Below, one piece after another: positions 1-11,932 of a stretch of DNA of 64,000 nucleotides. Position 1 is the stretch's first letter, and each line of letters starts with the position of its first letter. Origin of the DNA: Pyrenopolyporus hunteri (taxonomy: Eukaryota > Ascomycota > Sordariomycetes > Xylariales > Hypoxylaceae). The position numbers and the translations under genes are program-made. The notes under the pieces are model-generated. The model had not been told where the DNA came from. It did no database searches and was given only the letters and a program-made list of their open reading frames with translations. The stretch spans positions 3,038,001 to 3,102,000 of the forward strand of contig CADCXC010000005.1 in the NCBI GenBank assembly GCA_902806595.1, in the 5' to 3' direction.

Positions 1-204
1 AGGGCAGACAGAAGTATATAGGTACCTAGCTTCCATGCACATATATATATATCGTTTTGACCGTATAGAAGGCAAATTCCTACCCGTACGAGACCGTTAC
101 CACCTCTATTGCGAACCCGCCCGCAGGTCGAAGGGAGAGACGGAGCCATACCCTTCATCAATCTGACGAAATTGAGCGGGCTCGTCCGACAGGGGGGTAT
201 AGAG

Positions 205-386
205 TTCTAGCATACACTAGGTACCTACCTAGGTACCTTTGATGTATGCACTCACACAGTTACAGTAGGTACCCCATGAAGACTCGTACCAAACATAGGT
301 ACCTACCTACCTACCTACCTATGCACCCAGGTATACAATTATGTATCGATTGATACCTACCTAGGTACCTACATACCTAGGTAGGT
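205..386. repeat. Dense cluster of TACC/GGTA and CCTAGG motifs
   Basis: Tandem TACC units and the palindrome ACCTAGGT recur here in both orientations, with a run of about five TACC units near 301-320. The same motif family appears in nearly every intergenic stretch of the window and is scarce in the exons. Function is unknown. Confidence 0.8.
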
Positions 387-2571
387 ATCTTCTTTAGGCA
401 CCTTTTGTGCTGGACTAAAGCCACCCAAGACTCAGGCACCAGAGCTTTTTGCTGGGTTGGGGCTGTTCCAGCTGTCATTCCCAGGCAGGGTACGCGGTAT
501 GTACCTAGATACTAAGCAATTTTCCCTCTTCCCCCTCAAATCCCCGAATCCCAAACTCGACGACATTTTTACTTACCTAGATCTAAGTACCTATCTTACT
601 TCTCTTTGCCTCGACTGAGCCAAGCTGTTCTCGTTTCCTTCACGTCGTCCGCTCTCCCGTTCTACTATTTAAGTCCCTGTTCTGGGTAATCCGTCTTATC
701 CTACCAGTATACCTAGGTAGGTACATAAGGTACGTAGATTTAGCCGCACGTCAGCCGGCATGAAATGTGCCTGCACCCATGCGCATGTAACTTGGTACGC
801 AACAGAAGTTGGAGTTCAAGAACACGAAATTCACACACTATTATCATAGAAGCAGGATGTGGCTGTAGGTCGTCTGCAGGCGATAGCGCTTCCCCTTCCC
901 CCCAAAGAGCGTTTGACCAGAGATGTCCATGTAAAGCATAATGCCGCCTCCATATCTGAGCACGATGATAAGCAAGTTGTATGCTCTGTACTATTTACTT
1001 CATCTTCCACCCTCGCATTAATCCTCATTAACACTCAAAAAGCCTTTGTTGTCATCAAGAAGAAAAAAAATCCAACGGCTACTAAAAGTCACGAGACCCT
1101 TGCCCCCCTCCTTCGATCAGGGAGCTTCTGCCTATTACTCATCTACTTAATTGCATACCTAGGTAGGTAGGTATTTGGAGGCCATGTATCCCATGTCAAA
1201 TATTTCAGGAGATACCGATAACATCCTCGATGTCCTTACCTCGGTATCCTTACTACCATCTCTCGCCCGCCAAAGCCTCACAAAAAAAAACGTAGATCAC
1301 CAACACAGAGATGGCTAGTTACCGGGGTTTTAGCAAAGCAAACAGCGGGCCATTCTACTAAGTTACTAACTTAGCTAGGTACGCAGAGGTGGGTATGACG
1401 AATACATGTAAACCTCGTGATAACAAAATATTTGGCGGTACCTAAAGATGACCCTGTATTGTGCCACACCAGAATCTGGGCCAATGTCATGGGGGAACCT
1501 CTAAACGGTTCGCGACCCTCTTTCGATTCCATTTCTTCCCGGAGATCTATACAATTATCAAAGAGAGCACCGACGCCAACGTGGCCAAGATTCAAACACG
1601 GCCAAGGCTCGTGTCCGAACATCTACACGTTCGGTAGCCTTACGTAGGACATGCCTGTACGTTCAGGGGAAAAAAAAGAAAGAAAAAAAGGTACCTACCT
1701 ATATTATAGGTAGTTATTGTAGTAGGTGTATATATGCGCCCCCCTATAACACTATAACACCTGTGACACCCGTAACAACCAGGTAAGTACAACACCAATG
1801 CCATGCAAAACTACCTACCTACAGATACAGATGTATGTATTGTACAGCCAGCCCCGGCCCCAGACTCGATCGGTCAATCAGGCGCTAGCCAGGTCGCCCG
1901 TAATCTTTCGGTACAGAGGTAACCTACTAGAATATTTTTTAAAGGGATGACCGAGCCACCACACGGTGAGGACTCGCATACGATTCGACACCACCAGGGC
2001 GTCGGCGAGGAGGTTCGACACAATACCACGAGTAAGGTAGCGCGAAGCACCATATGACAGACGTGCAAAGTATAGATCTGGCGTCATAAGCACGGCGTAA
2101 CTATGGGAGGCGCATACGTAATGAGTCAAGTCAGCCTTACACTTCCTTCAGCTCTCGTTGCTTCTACCGCCGGTCATAAGGCTGGCTGCCCCCCCTACCC
2201 GAACGATATTATTTGGCGCCCCCAAAATGATGGAAACGCTCAAGATCAACTTCCATCTAAACGGTAGAAGCTTAGAGGACGGTTTGTGACATTCGTATTA
2301 AATCAACCATCCGTCGTAGAAGAGTCCGGCCCTCGCTCGCCCACACGTTGGGGAGTTTTGAGGCATCCGTTCACAAAACGTTCGCTCGCGCGCGCGCGCA
2401 CACACTACGTTCATCTCTTTTTTCTCCCTACCATCACTAGGGAAGGGGGTATTTAAACGTACGCCAACAAATAAGCACACGCTTATAACGTTAGTTGGGA
2501 TGTTTGCCGCGATATCACACACCCCCGGCCATTGACGCTAAGGGGTGGGCTGAAGGGGCTTTGGAGGTATT

Positions 2572-2607
2572 GTATTTATCGTATTTATCGTATTTGCCGT
2601 ATTTATT
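2572..2607. repeat. Short tandem repeat, four 9-bp units
   Basis: Four copies of a 9-bp unit reading GTATTTATC, the last two with one or two changes. It is intergenic and AT-rich. It accounts for the repeated Asn-Thr-Ile residues in the reverse-frame translation there, which is not a gene. Confidence 0.85.
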
Positions 2608-3199
2608 TGGTTTCGCGGAGCTACGCGATCACCAAATAACCTCATGACTATTCCGAATGCGTACATTGAGTCGGTTAGAGTCAAAACGCAGAGAACGGGG
2701 CTAGTAGGTAGCGTACACAAATCGAATAGCAGGGCGGGGAGAGGGGGGTGGACAACGGAGGACGAGAAGAAACACTAGGGCGATTCTCTTGCCATCATCG
2801 TGTTCTATTTAAGGTTGATGGGCTGTCAGAGCTACAAGTTCGGGAGGCACTGGGCTTGAAAATAGACTCAGCTTCCTTGGCGTCTCTCTTTGTTTCAGGC
2901 GGTGTCAGAGTAACGTCTCCCTCCCGCTCTCACCAGGAAACCGAAGATTCCTTGGAGAATGCACCACGTTCAAGATAGCGCGCGGCGACTTTGGCATCTG
3001 CGAAATATCCTACTTGGGCCAGCGTTCCCGATTCGAGTCCCGAACTCACTTTTATTGCCTAGTAGGTTATCATGGGACACCTGTGCGATGCCTAAACAGA
3101 CGCTCGGTATTGGCCATCTGATTTGAAGTTTCCAAACATCATGACGCTGCTGGACTACATAGGGAAGGGCATCCAAATAGCCTCAGCCAGAATCTACCT

Positions 3200-3290
3200 A
3201 TACAGTGCCTACCTACCTACCTATATGTACATACATACCACATACATACACACACACACATACATACATACATACACACATATGTACATG
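3200..3290. repeat. TACC run followed by ACAT/ACAC microsatellite
   Basis: A run of TACC units passes into imperfect ACAT and AC dinucleotide repeats. The Tyr/Thr/His-rich forward frames here are translations of the repeat, not proteins. Confidence 0.85.
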
Positions 3291-3967
3291 GATAATCCCA
3301 AAGTACTTAGGGCAACAAATCAATAAATGGAAAGGGAAAGCAATCGCCCCTGTCATCTCATCGAGCAGGCAAATGACATCCCGTTCCTGGACCTATCTTC
3401 CAACTTACTGTTCAATTGGTGAAAATGCTACGCTCGGCCCTGTTAAACCCCGCCACCTGTATCTGTTGGCCTGCGATTATATTCGAAATCATCCAAAGTA
3501 GGTATGGTGGTTTTTATGACATGTGTTTACGGCATGTGGACGGCGAAGTATTATACAAGCGATTACAAAAGGCCATTTATTACTTGTCAACTCTCCATAT
3601 CTGGTTGTGTAGGTATGTATATAACCTACCTGCATACATACATGTACTACCTACTTTACCTAGGTAGGTACCTATGTAAGTATGTAAACCAGACGAAAGA
3701 GGATCGTCCTTTAGACCTTGCTGGTCTCATTAACATCTTTGGGGAAAGTAGGAAATTTTTATTTACCTTAGGATTCGTCTCAAGACGACGGCGACGTTGC
3801 TTCTAAATCCTATACGTATCATACACGTTAATTCCCTCGATATGCTACTACGTAGCTAACTCCCAGATATTCGAAGGATCCGCAGCCGTTTCCGTGATAC
3901 TGACTATCCGTGGGTATTTGTACAATATATACCTACCTTAGTAGGTGCGTACGCAGGTAGGTATGGG

Positions 3968-4651
3968 TAAGTCCAAAGGGGGGGTTGTTAACCTTTGGAG
4001 TGGTTGACCCCCCCTAGTAAGATTTGTGCGAGCTTAGCCTTTTTGGGTTTAACGCGGTACATTCGAAAGTTTAAGATAAATTACTAGCTTTTAATTAATC
4101 GGAAAGCTTTTTAATTACCATTTTAAATATAAATTTTTAAAATTTATTATTATTATATTTTCATTAATTTTAGTCGAATTAAATTATTTTTTTATTTATA
4201 ATTTAATATATATTATATTTTTAATTCGATAAAAAAAAAATTCGAATTAAAAATAATTTTAACGTATTTATTCGATTTTCGTTAATTAAATAATTAATTA
4301 TAATATAATTAAATTAATTAATTTTTTTATTTTTTTAAAAAAAAATCGTTTAATTAATTTTTTAAATTCGATTTAAAAAAATTTTTATATAATTTTTATA
4401 ACGTTAATAAATTTTTTAAAAATAATTAATTAATTAAAAAATTTAAATATTATAAAATTAATCGAAATAAATATAATTTATAAATTTAATTAATTTTTAT
4501 TATTTCGTAAAATAAAAAAAAATTAAAATAAAAATTATATCGAATATATAATAAAAATAAATAACTTTTTATAAAAACCTTATTTTTTAATTAGTTTCTT
4601 TTTACTAAGGGTTAACCACTTTAAGGGTTAACAACCCCCCCTTTTGACTTA
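3968..4651. mobile_element. 684-bp TIR element, RIP-altered (copy 1)
   Basis: The element begins TAAGTCCAAAGGGG and ends with the imperfect inverse CCCCTTTTGACTTA. The terminal inverted repeat is about 50 bp and also includes a GTTAACC / GGTTAAC block. The interior is extremely AT-rich. A second copy of exactly the same length lies at 5197-5880 in the same orientation, and where I compared them the differences are mostly C/T or G/A transitions. Most remaining interior cytosines are in CpG. This fits RIP of a non-coding DNA transposon. The TA at each end fits a Tc1/mariner-type TA duplication, but no transposase frame remains, so the superfamily is inferred. Best described as a MITE-like or internally decayed element. 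Confidence 0.8.
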
Positions 4652-5196
4652 ATTGATAGGACGCGTGGGGAGGTAGCTCATCTTCGTACCTACATACATA
4701 ACAGCTGTGGTCAGTCCCGCCTACATACACACTGGGGATCCTGAAAGTACATGTTGAGGTACAAGGCGAGAAGACCCGCATTGTTCATGTCAACGAGGCA
4801 CACGATGTAATACATGCATATAGTAGATCAACGGGAGCTATATGTAAGAGCTGTGCAAATGCCCTCACCATAATACAGTGTACTTTGTGTTGGCTTGCCA
4901 CATACCCAGGTATAGATAAGCTGCTGCATAATACATCCGTCCCTAGGAGAAAACATCAAAGCTCATCGAGCAAGCATGAGCGGATGAGCGGACCCGAACA
5001 TTGGATAATAAGTACCGGACTATTATGTATGCGAATTAAGCGGAAGCTTTTTCGCAACAATGAGGAGGCCTCCCCCACGAGTTGGCTGACTACTTTCGTA
5101 TCAACGAAACACCATCGACGTCTAAACTCTACGTACCTGGATTATGTACCTAAGGTAGGTAGCTAAGGTTAGCCCAAAGGTAGGTGGGTAGCTATG
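4652..5196. other. Spacer between the two TIR elements
   Basis: 545 bp of normal base composition separate the two element copies. A 93-codon frame (4885-5166) is open, but it has no recognisable domain or codon signature and is not called as a gene. TACC/GGTA motifs lie at both ends of the spacer, close to the element termini. Confidence 0.6.
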
Positions 5197-5880
5197 TAAG
5201 TCCAAAGGGGGGGTTGTTGACCCCTAGAATGGTTAACCCCCCTTAGTAAGATTTATGCGAGCTTAACCCTTTTAAGTTTAACGTAATACATTTAAAAGTT
5301 TAAAATAAATTATTAATTTTTAATTAATCGAAAAGTTTTTTAATTATTATTTTAAATATAAATTTTTAAAATTTATTATTATTATATTTTTATTAATTTT
5401 AATCGAATTAAATTATTTTTTTATTTATAATTTAACGTATATTATATTTTTAATTCGATAAAAAAAAAATTCGAATTAAAAATAATTTTAACGTATTTAT
5501 TCGACTTTTATTAATTAAATAATTAATTATAATATAATTAAATTAATTAATTTTTTTATTTTTTTAAAAAAAAACCGTTTAATTAATTTTTTAAATTTAA
5601 TTTAAAAAAACTTTTACGTAATTTTTATAACGTTAATAAATTTTTTAAAAATAATTAATTAATTAAAAAATTTAAATATTATAAAATTAATTAAAACGAA
5701 TATAATTTATAAATTTAATTAATTTTTATCGTTTCGTAAAATAAAAAAAAATTAAAATAAAAATTATATCGAATATATAATAAAAATAAATAACCTTTTA
5801 TAAAAACCCTGCTTTTTAATTAATCCCCTTTTATTAAGGGTTAACCACTCTAGGGGTTAACAACCCCCCCTTCTAACTTA
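5197..5880. mobile_element. 684-bp TIR element, RIP-altered (copy 2)
   Basis: Second copy of the element at 3968-4651, same orientation and same 684-bp length. It starts TAAGTCCAAAGGGG and ends CTTCTAACTTA. It carries additional C-to-T and G-to-A changes relative to copy 1 (for example TTGTGCGAGC becomes TTATGCGAGC). The G-rich termini remain readable while the interior is nearly pure A/T with CpG islands of survival such as TTCGAATT and TAACGT. No coding capacity is left. Confidence 0.8.
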
Positions 5881-7510
5881 TCTATATATGTGGTAAAGGC
5901 AGCTCGTCTGCTACGAACCCGGCCGATGGCGAGCTAATATCATAGCGCAGCAAGCCAATCGGGCTTCTCGCCACCCACCACCAAGATTAAGTTAACAGTC
6001 CGTCTGAGACTTAAAAAGTTTACAGGGGAAAAAAAAAGGCCATCCGGTCCTTGTACGCCCTAGGTCGAATTTAAACTTACACTGGGTAAAAGAAGATGGC
6101 AATCGGAGACATATTACCTACATGTTTTCTCAGAATTCGACGAAAGCTTACTATATAGACAGCGATGTGGCAGGTATATAATACCTCCCTACCTACACAC
6201 TCCTCTACGATATGTACAACCCATCCCTTCAATCATCACGACACTGAGCGTGACGATTGCTCTAATCTACCACCCCTTGCCTCAAAGAGACCCCTGATTT
6301 TTCCAAGGGTCGTGCTCGATTTTGTGGTTCGGGGTCACGATTGGCTGCCTTTTGGAAGAATCAACTGGGCGTATCTACAAGTACCGAAACTCGACCTGAA
6401 GTACCAGAATACGTTGGATACATCACTCTGTGCGGGAGATTTATTTCTACTGTATCTGTCTTTACCTAAACCTGCCTAGTTTATGAATCACGCCGCGTCC
6501 ATCCCAAGGGCACGCCTCATGCAAGCTTGATAGATTATGGAAGAGGAATTGACACATGTATCGTATGAAGCGCGACAGCAATTCATATATAGGTAGGTAG
6601 GTAGGTATTTCGCGCATTCTCGTAAGAGTCGCCCATATACAAATACGTCTCTCGCTGATAAGAAGATGGACAGGAATCAGTAAGAGGTAGGCATTCATAA
6701 GGTGGATTGGGTCAGCACTTGTCCTAGAATTAAGCCAGCAAGCTTGGATAAGTACAACGCCTACATACCACCGACACGTATGTATACGCTCGAAAAGGTG
6801 GGCGGAGTACCGTAGTAAGATGCCTCGATGCCTCGACGCCCGAAATCCAGAAAGGACATGAGCCAAAACTTGGAAGAAGGTACCTACCATGCCTACCTAG
6901 GTATCTTCCGGATCCCACCGCATGGGAGAGTTGGATGGCGACCCCGCGAACCAACAATGACTATGTGCGACATATACCTACCTATCTACACCTCGATGGC
7001 ATCACGCAAACTCATACGTAGCCGGCTCTCCATCGGATAGCTCGTGAAATGAGAATTGATAAACGGGAGAGGTGAAAGTTGAATTTGCCCAGCGCCCGGA
7101 ACAATAAAATATTAGAATTATAATGAATTTATAGGGGAGCGGGGAAAAGAAGGAAAGAAATCTCATGAACAGAAAACTCCGTGCTCCCCAAGGACACACA
7201 GGAGGCGAAGAGACCAGAGCATTGGGTCCTTCAGATTTTCCCAATCTTTAAATGAGAGCCGGGTTTGGGTGTGGTAGAGTAGGCTGGGCATCCCTTGCCC
7301 TGACAGCGGATCATCTTATTTTAGTCTTTAGAATTCTTACTCCACGGGTGCGTTCGCTTACCGGGTCCAATGGAAAGGTGGTCCTAGTTTGTTAACAACC
7401 AGGAGCCCTGCCCGTTGGGTCTGTCCAGCCCATCCGGTGCCTGGCGCGGTTATGGTCGTGCAGAGAGCATTTGTAGCAAAATTTGTTGGACCCTCCCTGC
7501 CCACCCCACC

Positions 7511-7632
7511 CATCTCTTCCTCTCTCTCTTTCTTCCTATCTGTCTCTTCGTATGTATAGAGACGGATAGGGGAGAGGGAGAGAAAGAGAAAGAGATAGAG
7601 ATAGAGAAAGAGATAGAGATAGAGAGACAGTG
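7511..7632. repeat. Pyrimidine tract and purine tract forming a hairpin
   Basis: A CT-rich tract is followed by an AG-rich tract. At the centre, CCTATCTGTCTCT (7535-7547) pairs with AGAGACGGATAGG (7558-7570) at 12 of 13 positions around a 10-nt loop. The flanking CT and GA runs can extend the stem imperfectly. The 3' half is built of AGAGAT and AGAGAA units. Confidence 0.75.
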
Positions 7633-8960
7633 AGAGAGGACATCCTTGGATATCCTTGGTCATCCTTGACCTACAAATCAAAGCGCCACCTCATCCTGTA
7701 GAATGTGGGCGGCGGTCGTAGCGAGCGCCTGGTCTTCCTAATGTGTAAGTTTGCATTTGCCCAGTTGAGTTTGCCAGTCCTCTAGCGGCCGTAATTACTC
7801 GGAAAGACACGAATGGCTTCTTTCGTTCTCCCTCCACCACAAACATACCTCCCCCCCCCTCTTCTCCCTTCTTTTCCCACCTTTTCTAGAAGCATACTAG
7901 AAGCCGCAACACCTAATCAGTTGACACATTGGGGCGCACTTACGTACACGCACTCACGTAGACATGCGCGCAATGGTTAATGTTACTACGTGAGCGTTCC
8001 AGTTAGCTTATACAAGAGCCATGGCCCAGATGCCGGGACAGGAAGAGCGAGACAAAAGTGCCCTAACGTGGATGATCCGAGCGTGGTTTTCCCATTATGA
8101 TTCGCCGTCTCAGTCTTCGCGGATATTCCCGCCGGCACTGGATGATACGTACATACATACGTAGCGTAAAAGAAGCAGGTATGTAAGGCTGATCACCGAC
8201 GGTTTTTGGCCCAGTCGAATCTGTGATTGTTCGATGCCGACGAGAAAAATAGGAGGAAAGGCAGACACTTGCATGTACCTACATGATGTAGTCGCCATCC
8301 AGATTCAAATACCCAGGGTACATAGGTATACAGATACGCTAGATACGGTTAGTTATACATGTATATATCCGTAAGAGTATGATAAATACCTACCTAGGTA
8401 CGTATATACTTCAAATACCTACCTAATTGTAGCGGTGATTACCCAGTAGGGGTGTACCTCCCTAGGTCATCAACGAATTTAACCTTCGTGCAAGGGTTGA
8501 TGGCCACGATCGACTTGATCGAATTGGCCGTGACACGACGGATAACTTGAGCTAAAACCGGTAGGTGGGCTGTGGAGAGCGAGTGCCCCGGGTCGATCGC
8601 ACCAGGCGCCATTGATTTACTATGGCTACATGTATGGTAGGTACCTAGGTACCTACCGTTGTCCTGCTTACCTTATCCAAACGGGAAAGGACGCTAGATC
8701 TCAACTTGGGCTAGGGCTATGATTAGTCAGTTTATCTTCATCCCGCTGTGTACATATATGTAGGTACTGTAAGTACATACCTAGGTACCTAGGTAGGTAT
8801 AGTATGGAGTTAAAATGCATAGGGTGGATACGAGGTACGTAACGATATCAGGCACATCGGGCACATTGATACAACTTTCATCCGCCTACAACTTCGTTCC
8901 CTATTCGGTCGTGGTTACACGGACATTTGAAGAACAAATACCTATCACGCACGTCGACGT

Positions 8961-9000
8961 CCTGAAGCCCTGAAGCCCTGAAGCCCTGAAGCCCTGACGC
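8961..9000. repeat. Tandem repeat, five 8-bp units
   Basis: CCTGAAGC is repeated four times, followed by a fifth copy with one change (CCTGACGC). It lies about 150 bp upstream of the aminopeptidase start codon. Confidence 0.9.
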
Positions 9001-9144
9001 TTGCTAACACCCTTAGCCTCGCCTCAGTTGAATATTCCCCCTCCCCTCCCCATCCCCCTTCCCTCCCCTCACCTCGCCCTAATATCGAAGTTAAACTGAG
9101 TCAGCCAACTTCTAGTTATATATCTAACTAGCATCAACCCGTAA

Positions 9145-10894
9145 ATGAACGCCAAGTTCTCCCTACAACTTAGTCCAGCATCTCTTCGTAACGTTCGACC
9201 TCCCGTTCTGCCCCGGCTCACCTCACCATCGACCAGACATCGCTTCAGCTCCGTCTCTTACAGAATGGCCCCGCCCAAGTCCGCCTTAGACTTTTTGGAC
9301 TTCGTGAACGCCTCTCCTACGCGTATGAAATACTCTCCCTAAACTCACCCCCCACTCCCCGGTGTTTCCATCTCCCTCCGCTAACCAGCCCGGGCTCTCT
9401 CCGTAGCTTATCATGCGGTTCAGTCCTCTATCGAGCGGCTTGAGAAGGCCGGTTTCACGCTAATTAAAGAGCGTGATAACTGGTCCTCAACTCTCAAGCC
9501 CGGCGGTAAATACTATATGACCCGCAACGGCTCTACCATAGTAGCATTCGCAATAGGGGCTAAGTGGAAGCCGGGAAACCCAATTGCTATGCTTGGCGCT
9601 CACACCGACTCACCATGCCTACGCATCAAGCCTGTCAGTAAGAAGACCGGCGTCGGTTTCATGCAGGTTGGTGTCGAGACGTACGGCGGCGGCATCTGGC
9701 ACAGCTGGTTCGACAGGGACTTGTCCATTGCTGGCCGTGCTTTGGTGAAGGACGGTAAGGGGAACTTCGCTCAAAAGCTGGTCAAGATTGACCGTCCCAT
9801 CATTCGCATCCCCACACTCGCCATTCACCTAGACCGTTCGTCCGAGTTTAACCCGAATAAGGAGACGGAGCTATTCCCAATTACCGGTATGGTGGCTGCC
9901 GAGCTAAATAGGACCGGCCAAAGTAATTATGCCGAGTCGTCGTCCCAGGAGGAGACCTTTCAGCCGCTCAAGGCAATAACCGAGCGTCACCACCCGTATA
10001 TCATCGAGCTTATCGCCGAGCACGCAGGCGTACAGGTAGCCGATATCGTTGATTTCGAAATGGTCCTCTACGACGTCCAGAAGTCCTGCCTCGGTGGTCT
10101 AAACGAGGAATTCATCTATTCGGCCCGGCTCGATAACCTGAACATGACGTACTGCAGCGTGATGGGACTTATAGAATCCGTCTCGTCCAGCAGCTTGGAC
10201 AACGAGACTAGCATCCGCTTGGTCACCTGCTTTGACCACGAAGAGATCGGGTCAACCTCTGCCCAAGGCGCGAACTCTGATCTCCTGCCCGCTGTGGTTC
10301 GCCGACTATCGATCCTTGCTGGTGGTCGCCACGGCGATGTCGGGTCGGATAAATCTTGGGAACATATTAGCTCGAGCCCCGACATTGATCTCACAACAGC
10401 CTTCGAACAGACGATGGCGGCGTCATTTCTTGTGTCAGCTGACATGGCCCATTCGGTTCATCCAAACTATGTCGGCAAATACGAGTCAAACCATCAGCCC
10501 GAAATAAACAAAGGTGCGCTCTCAACACGTTCGGAAGAAATAGCATTGACCCTAACCCCTAAACTCTCGTAAAGGTACCGTAATCAAAATAAACGCAAAC
10601 CAGCGCTACGCTACAAACTCCCCCGGCATCGTCTTACTTCAGGAGATGGCAAGGCGCGCGGGCGTCCCTTTGCAGTTGTTCGTAGTCAGGAACGACTCGC
10701 CCTGCGGTAGCACGATTGGCCCGATGTTATCCGCCAAGCTGGGCGTGCGTACTTTAGATTTGGGAAATCCCCAGCTGAGCATGCACAGCATTCGTGAGAC
10801 GGGCGGTACCTACGACGTCGAGCACGCGATCAGACTATTTGAAGCTTATCTGTCTCATTACTCGGGCCTCGAGCCTAAGATCTTAGTTGATTAA
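9145..10894 (+). CDS. APE4: Aspartyl aminopeptidase, M18 family
   Basis: Binuclear-zinc exopeptidase that removes N-terminal Asp/Glu; yeast Ape4 and animal DNPEP are relatives. Model: exons 9145-9322, 9407-10513 and 10575-10894, 534 aa. The first join restores SPTPYHAVQS and the second restores KGTVIKINANQRYATNSPG, both typical of M18; both introns have a CTAAC branch site. By analogy with the family, metal and catalytic residues are His125 (GAHTDSP), Asp302 (SARLDN), Glu338/Glu339 (FDHEEIGS), Asp405 (SADMAHS) and His499 (MHSIRE). All are present, so the enzyme should be active. The first 40 residues precede a second Met (9265, MAPPKSALDF) where the conserved domain begins. They contain seven Arg/Lys and no acidic residue, which resembles a mitochondrial presequence; initiation at Met41 would give a cytosolic form. 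Upstream are CT-rich tracts. Confidence 0.95.
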
Positions 10895-11932
10895 GTCAGG
10901 GACCGGCAACTTTAGTAAGAGTGGACCTATTTACCACCGAGGATCTAGCCGAACACGACCCCTAGTCTACCGACCTCATAGCATACAGCCGTAGAGTAAG
11001 TAGCCAAATCAATGGTGATACACGAAAGTTTCCAAGGAGTGCCTGTAGAGGAAGCTCCGGGATGTATTCAGTTGGGTTTTCCTTTCCTAAAAGAAGGTGA
11101 CTATAGGTAGGTAGGTAGTTAGTCACTCTATATAGGCACTCAGCCTACGTGTAGAGTAGAACCTGTCTACTCGGAAATTTTAACCCGTCCCCATCGTTAC
11201 CGTCTAGCCGGAGAGAGAAAAGGCTGCCTCGAGAGCCTAGCCTTGTATGTTGCTTCTGGCAAGTCATTAGACTTTCTTCTGGAAACGCCTTTACGACACT
11301 ATACGACGGCACACGCCCTCTATTCTCAGTTTGTGGGATCTTTAGGCCAGTTCTATTTTACGTCTCGCCTGCTTTTCCTTTCCTACCCTTTCCCGGCTTG
11401 CCCTTTTCCTACTTATTTGACTTTATACTCTGCTTCTACCCCAGTTGATGGTAATATGGTGACACTAGCCACGCGTTCGACATATTACCTCTGGGTTCCC
11501 TGACACTCGTCTCGCCCTGTCCCATTCCATGCCTAAGCTCAAAATATATTTTCCGGGATTACGTTGTAGTTGTCCGTCCGTCGGGGGTCGTTGAGTTATA
11601 GTTATGCCGCTCTTACTCGTCTCGTCTCATGACCTTTTCGTGCCGTACCTTTTGCTGGGCACTTGCAATCCGTCCTTTCGGGTATATAAAGTCGCTCCAT
11701 CCGCCAACCATCTACCCTCTGTGTTTACAACGTCAACTACCAAGTAAAGAATCTTTAAGAACTGGGGGCGTCCTAGACACCAGGTACCCATTTCTTTCCT
11801 CGATTAGCCTGCCTCAAGTTATTTAACATAGGTCAGATATCGTAACACATCATAAGGATATCTCAATCTTCACGTCCCATTCTCGATATCTCAGCCTTGG
11901 TACCTTGAAGGAGGCATTCCAATTGAGCTATA
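10895..11932. other. Intergenic region, aminopeptidase 3' side to next gene
   Basis: About 1 kb with no supported gene. It holds the aminopeptidase 3' region, a GGTA run at 11105-11118 and CT-rich stretches at 11360-11420 that may belong to the promoter of the following gene. Confidence 0.55.

Larger units (their letters stand above)
1..3967. other. Intergenic region without a supported gene
   Basis: About 4 kb at the left edge. Open frames are short, cross simple repeats and resemble no family I know. The stretch holds scattered TACC/GGTA runs and CCTAGG palindromes (dense at 205-386, 695-725, 3200-3235 and 3655-3672), a CG/CA run near 2392-2404, a 9-bp tandem repeat at 2572-2607 and an ACAT/ACAC microsatellite near 3225-3285. 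I see no RNA gene. A B-box-like string near 3029 was considered and rejected. Confidence 0.6.
5881..9144. other. Intergenic region without a supported gene
   Basis: About 3.3 kb between the second TIR element and the aminopeptidase gene. It contains TACC motif clusters (6590-6607, 8388-8425, 8636-8660, 8755-8800), a pyrimidine/purine tract with a hairpin at 7511-7632 and an 8-bp tandem repeat at 8961-9000. C-rich and CT-rich runs at 9036-9075 probably belong to the promoter or 5' leader of the gene that follows. The longest frame (reverse, 6462-6890) lacks any recognisable domain. Confidence 0.55.

Noticed and set aside
3020..3050. tRNA-like B box (ATTCGAGTCCCG)
   Set aside because: No A box at the right distance and no acceptor or anticodon stem can be formed.
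4885..5166. Forward 93-codon frame between the TIR elements
   Set aside because: No similarity to transposase or other family; chance length for this composition.
6462..6890. Reverse 142-codon frame
   Set aside because: Crosses TACC/GGTA repeats, has mixed composition without a domain and no splice-compatible neighbours.
8961..9000. Short direct repeats as a possible CRISPR array
   Set aside because: Units are adjacent without spacers and the genome is eukaryotic; this is a simple tandem repeat, as are those at 23250, 47957 and 50520.
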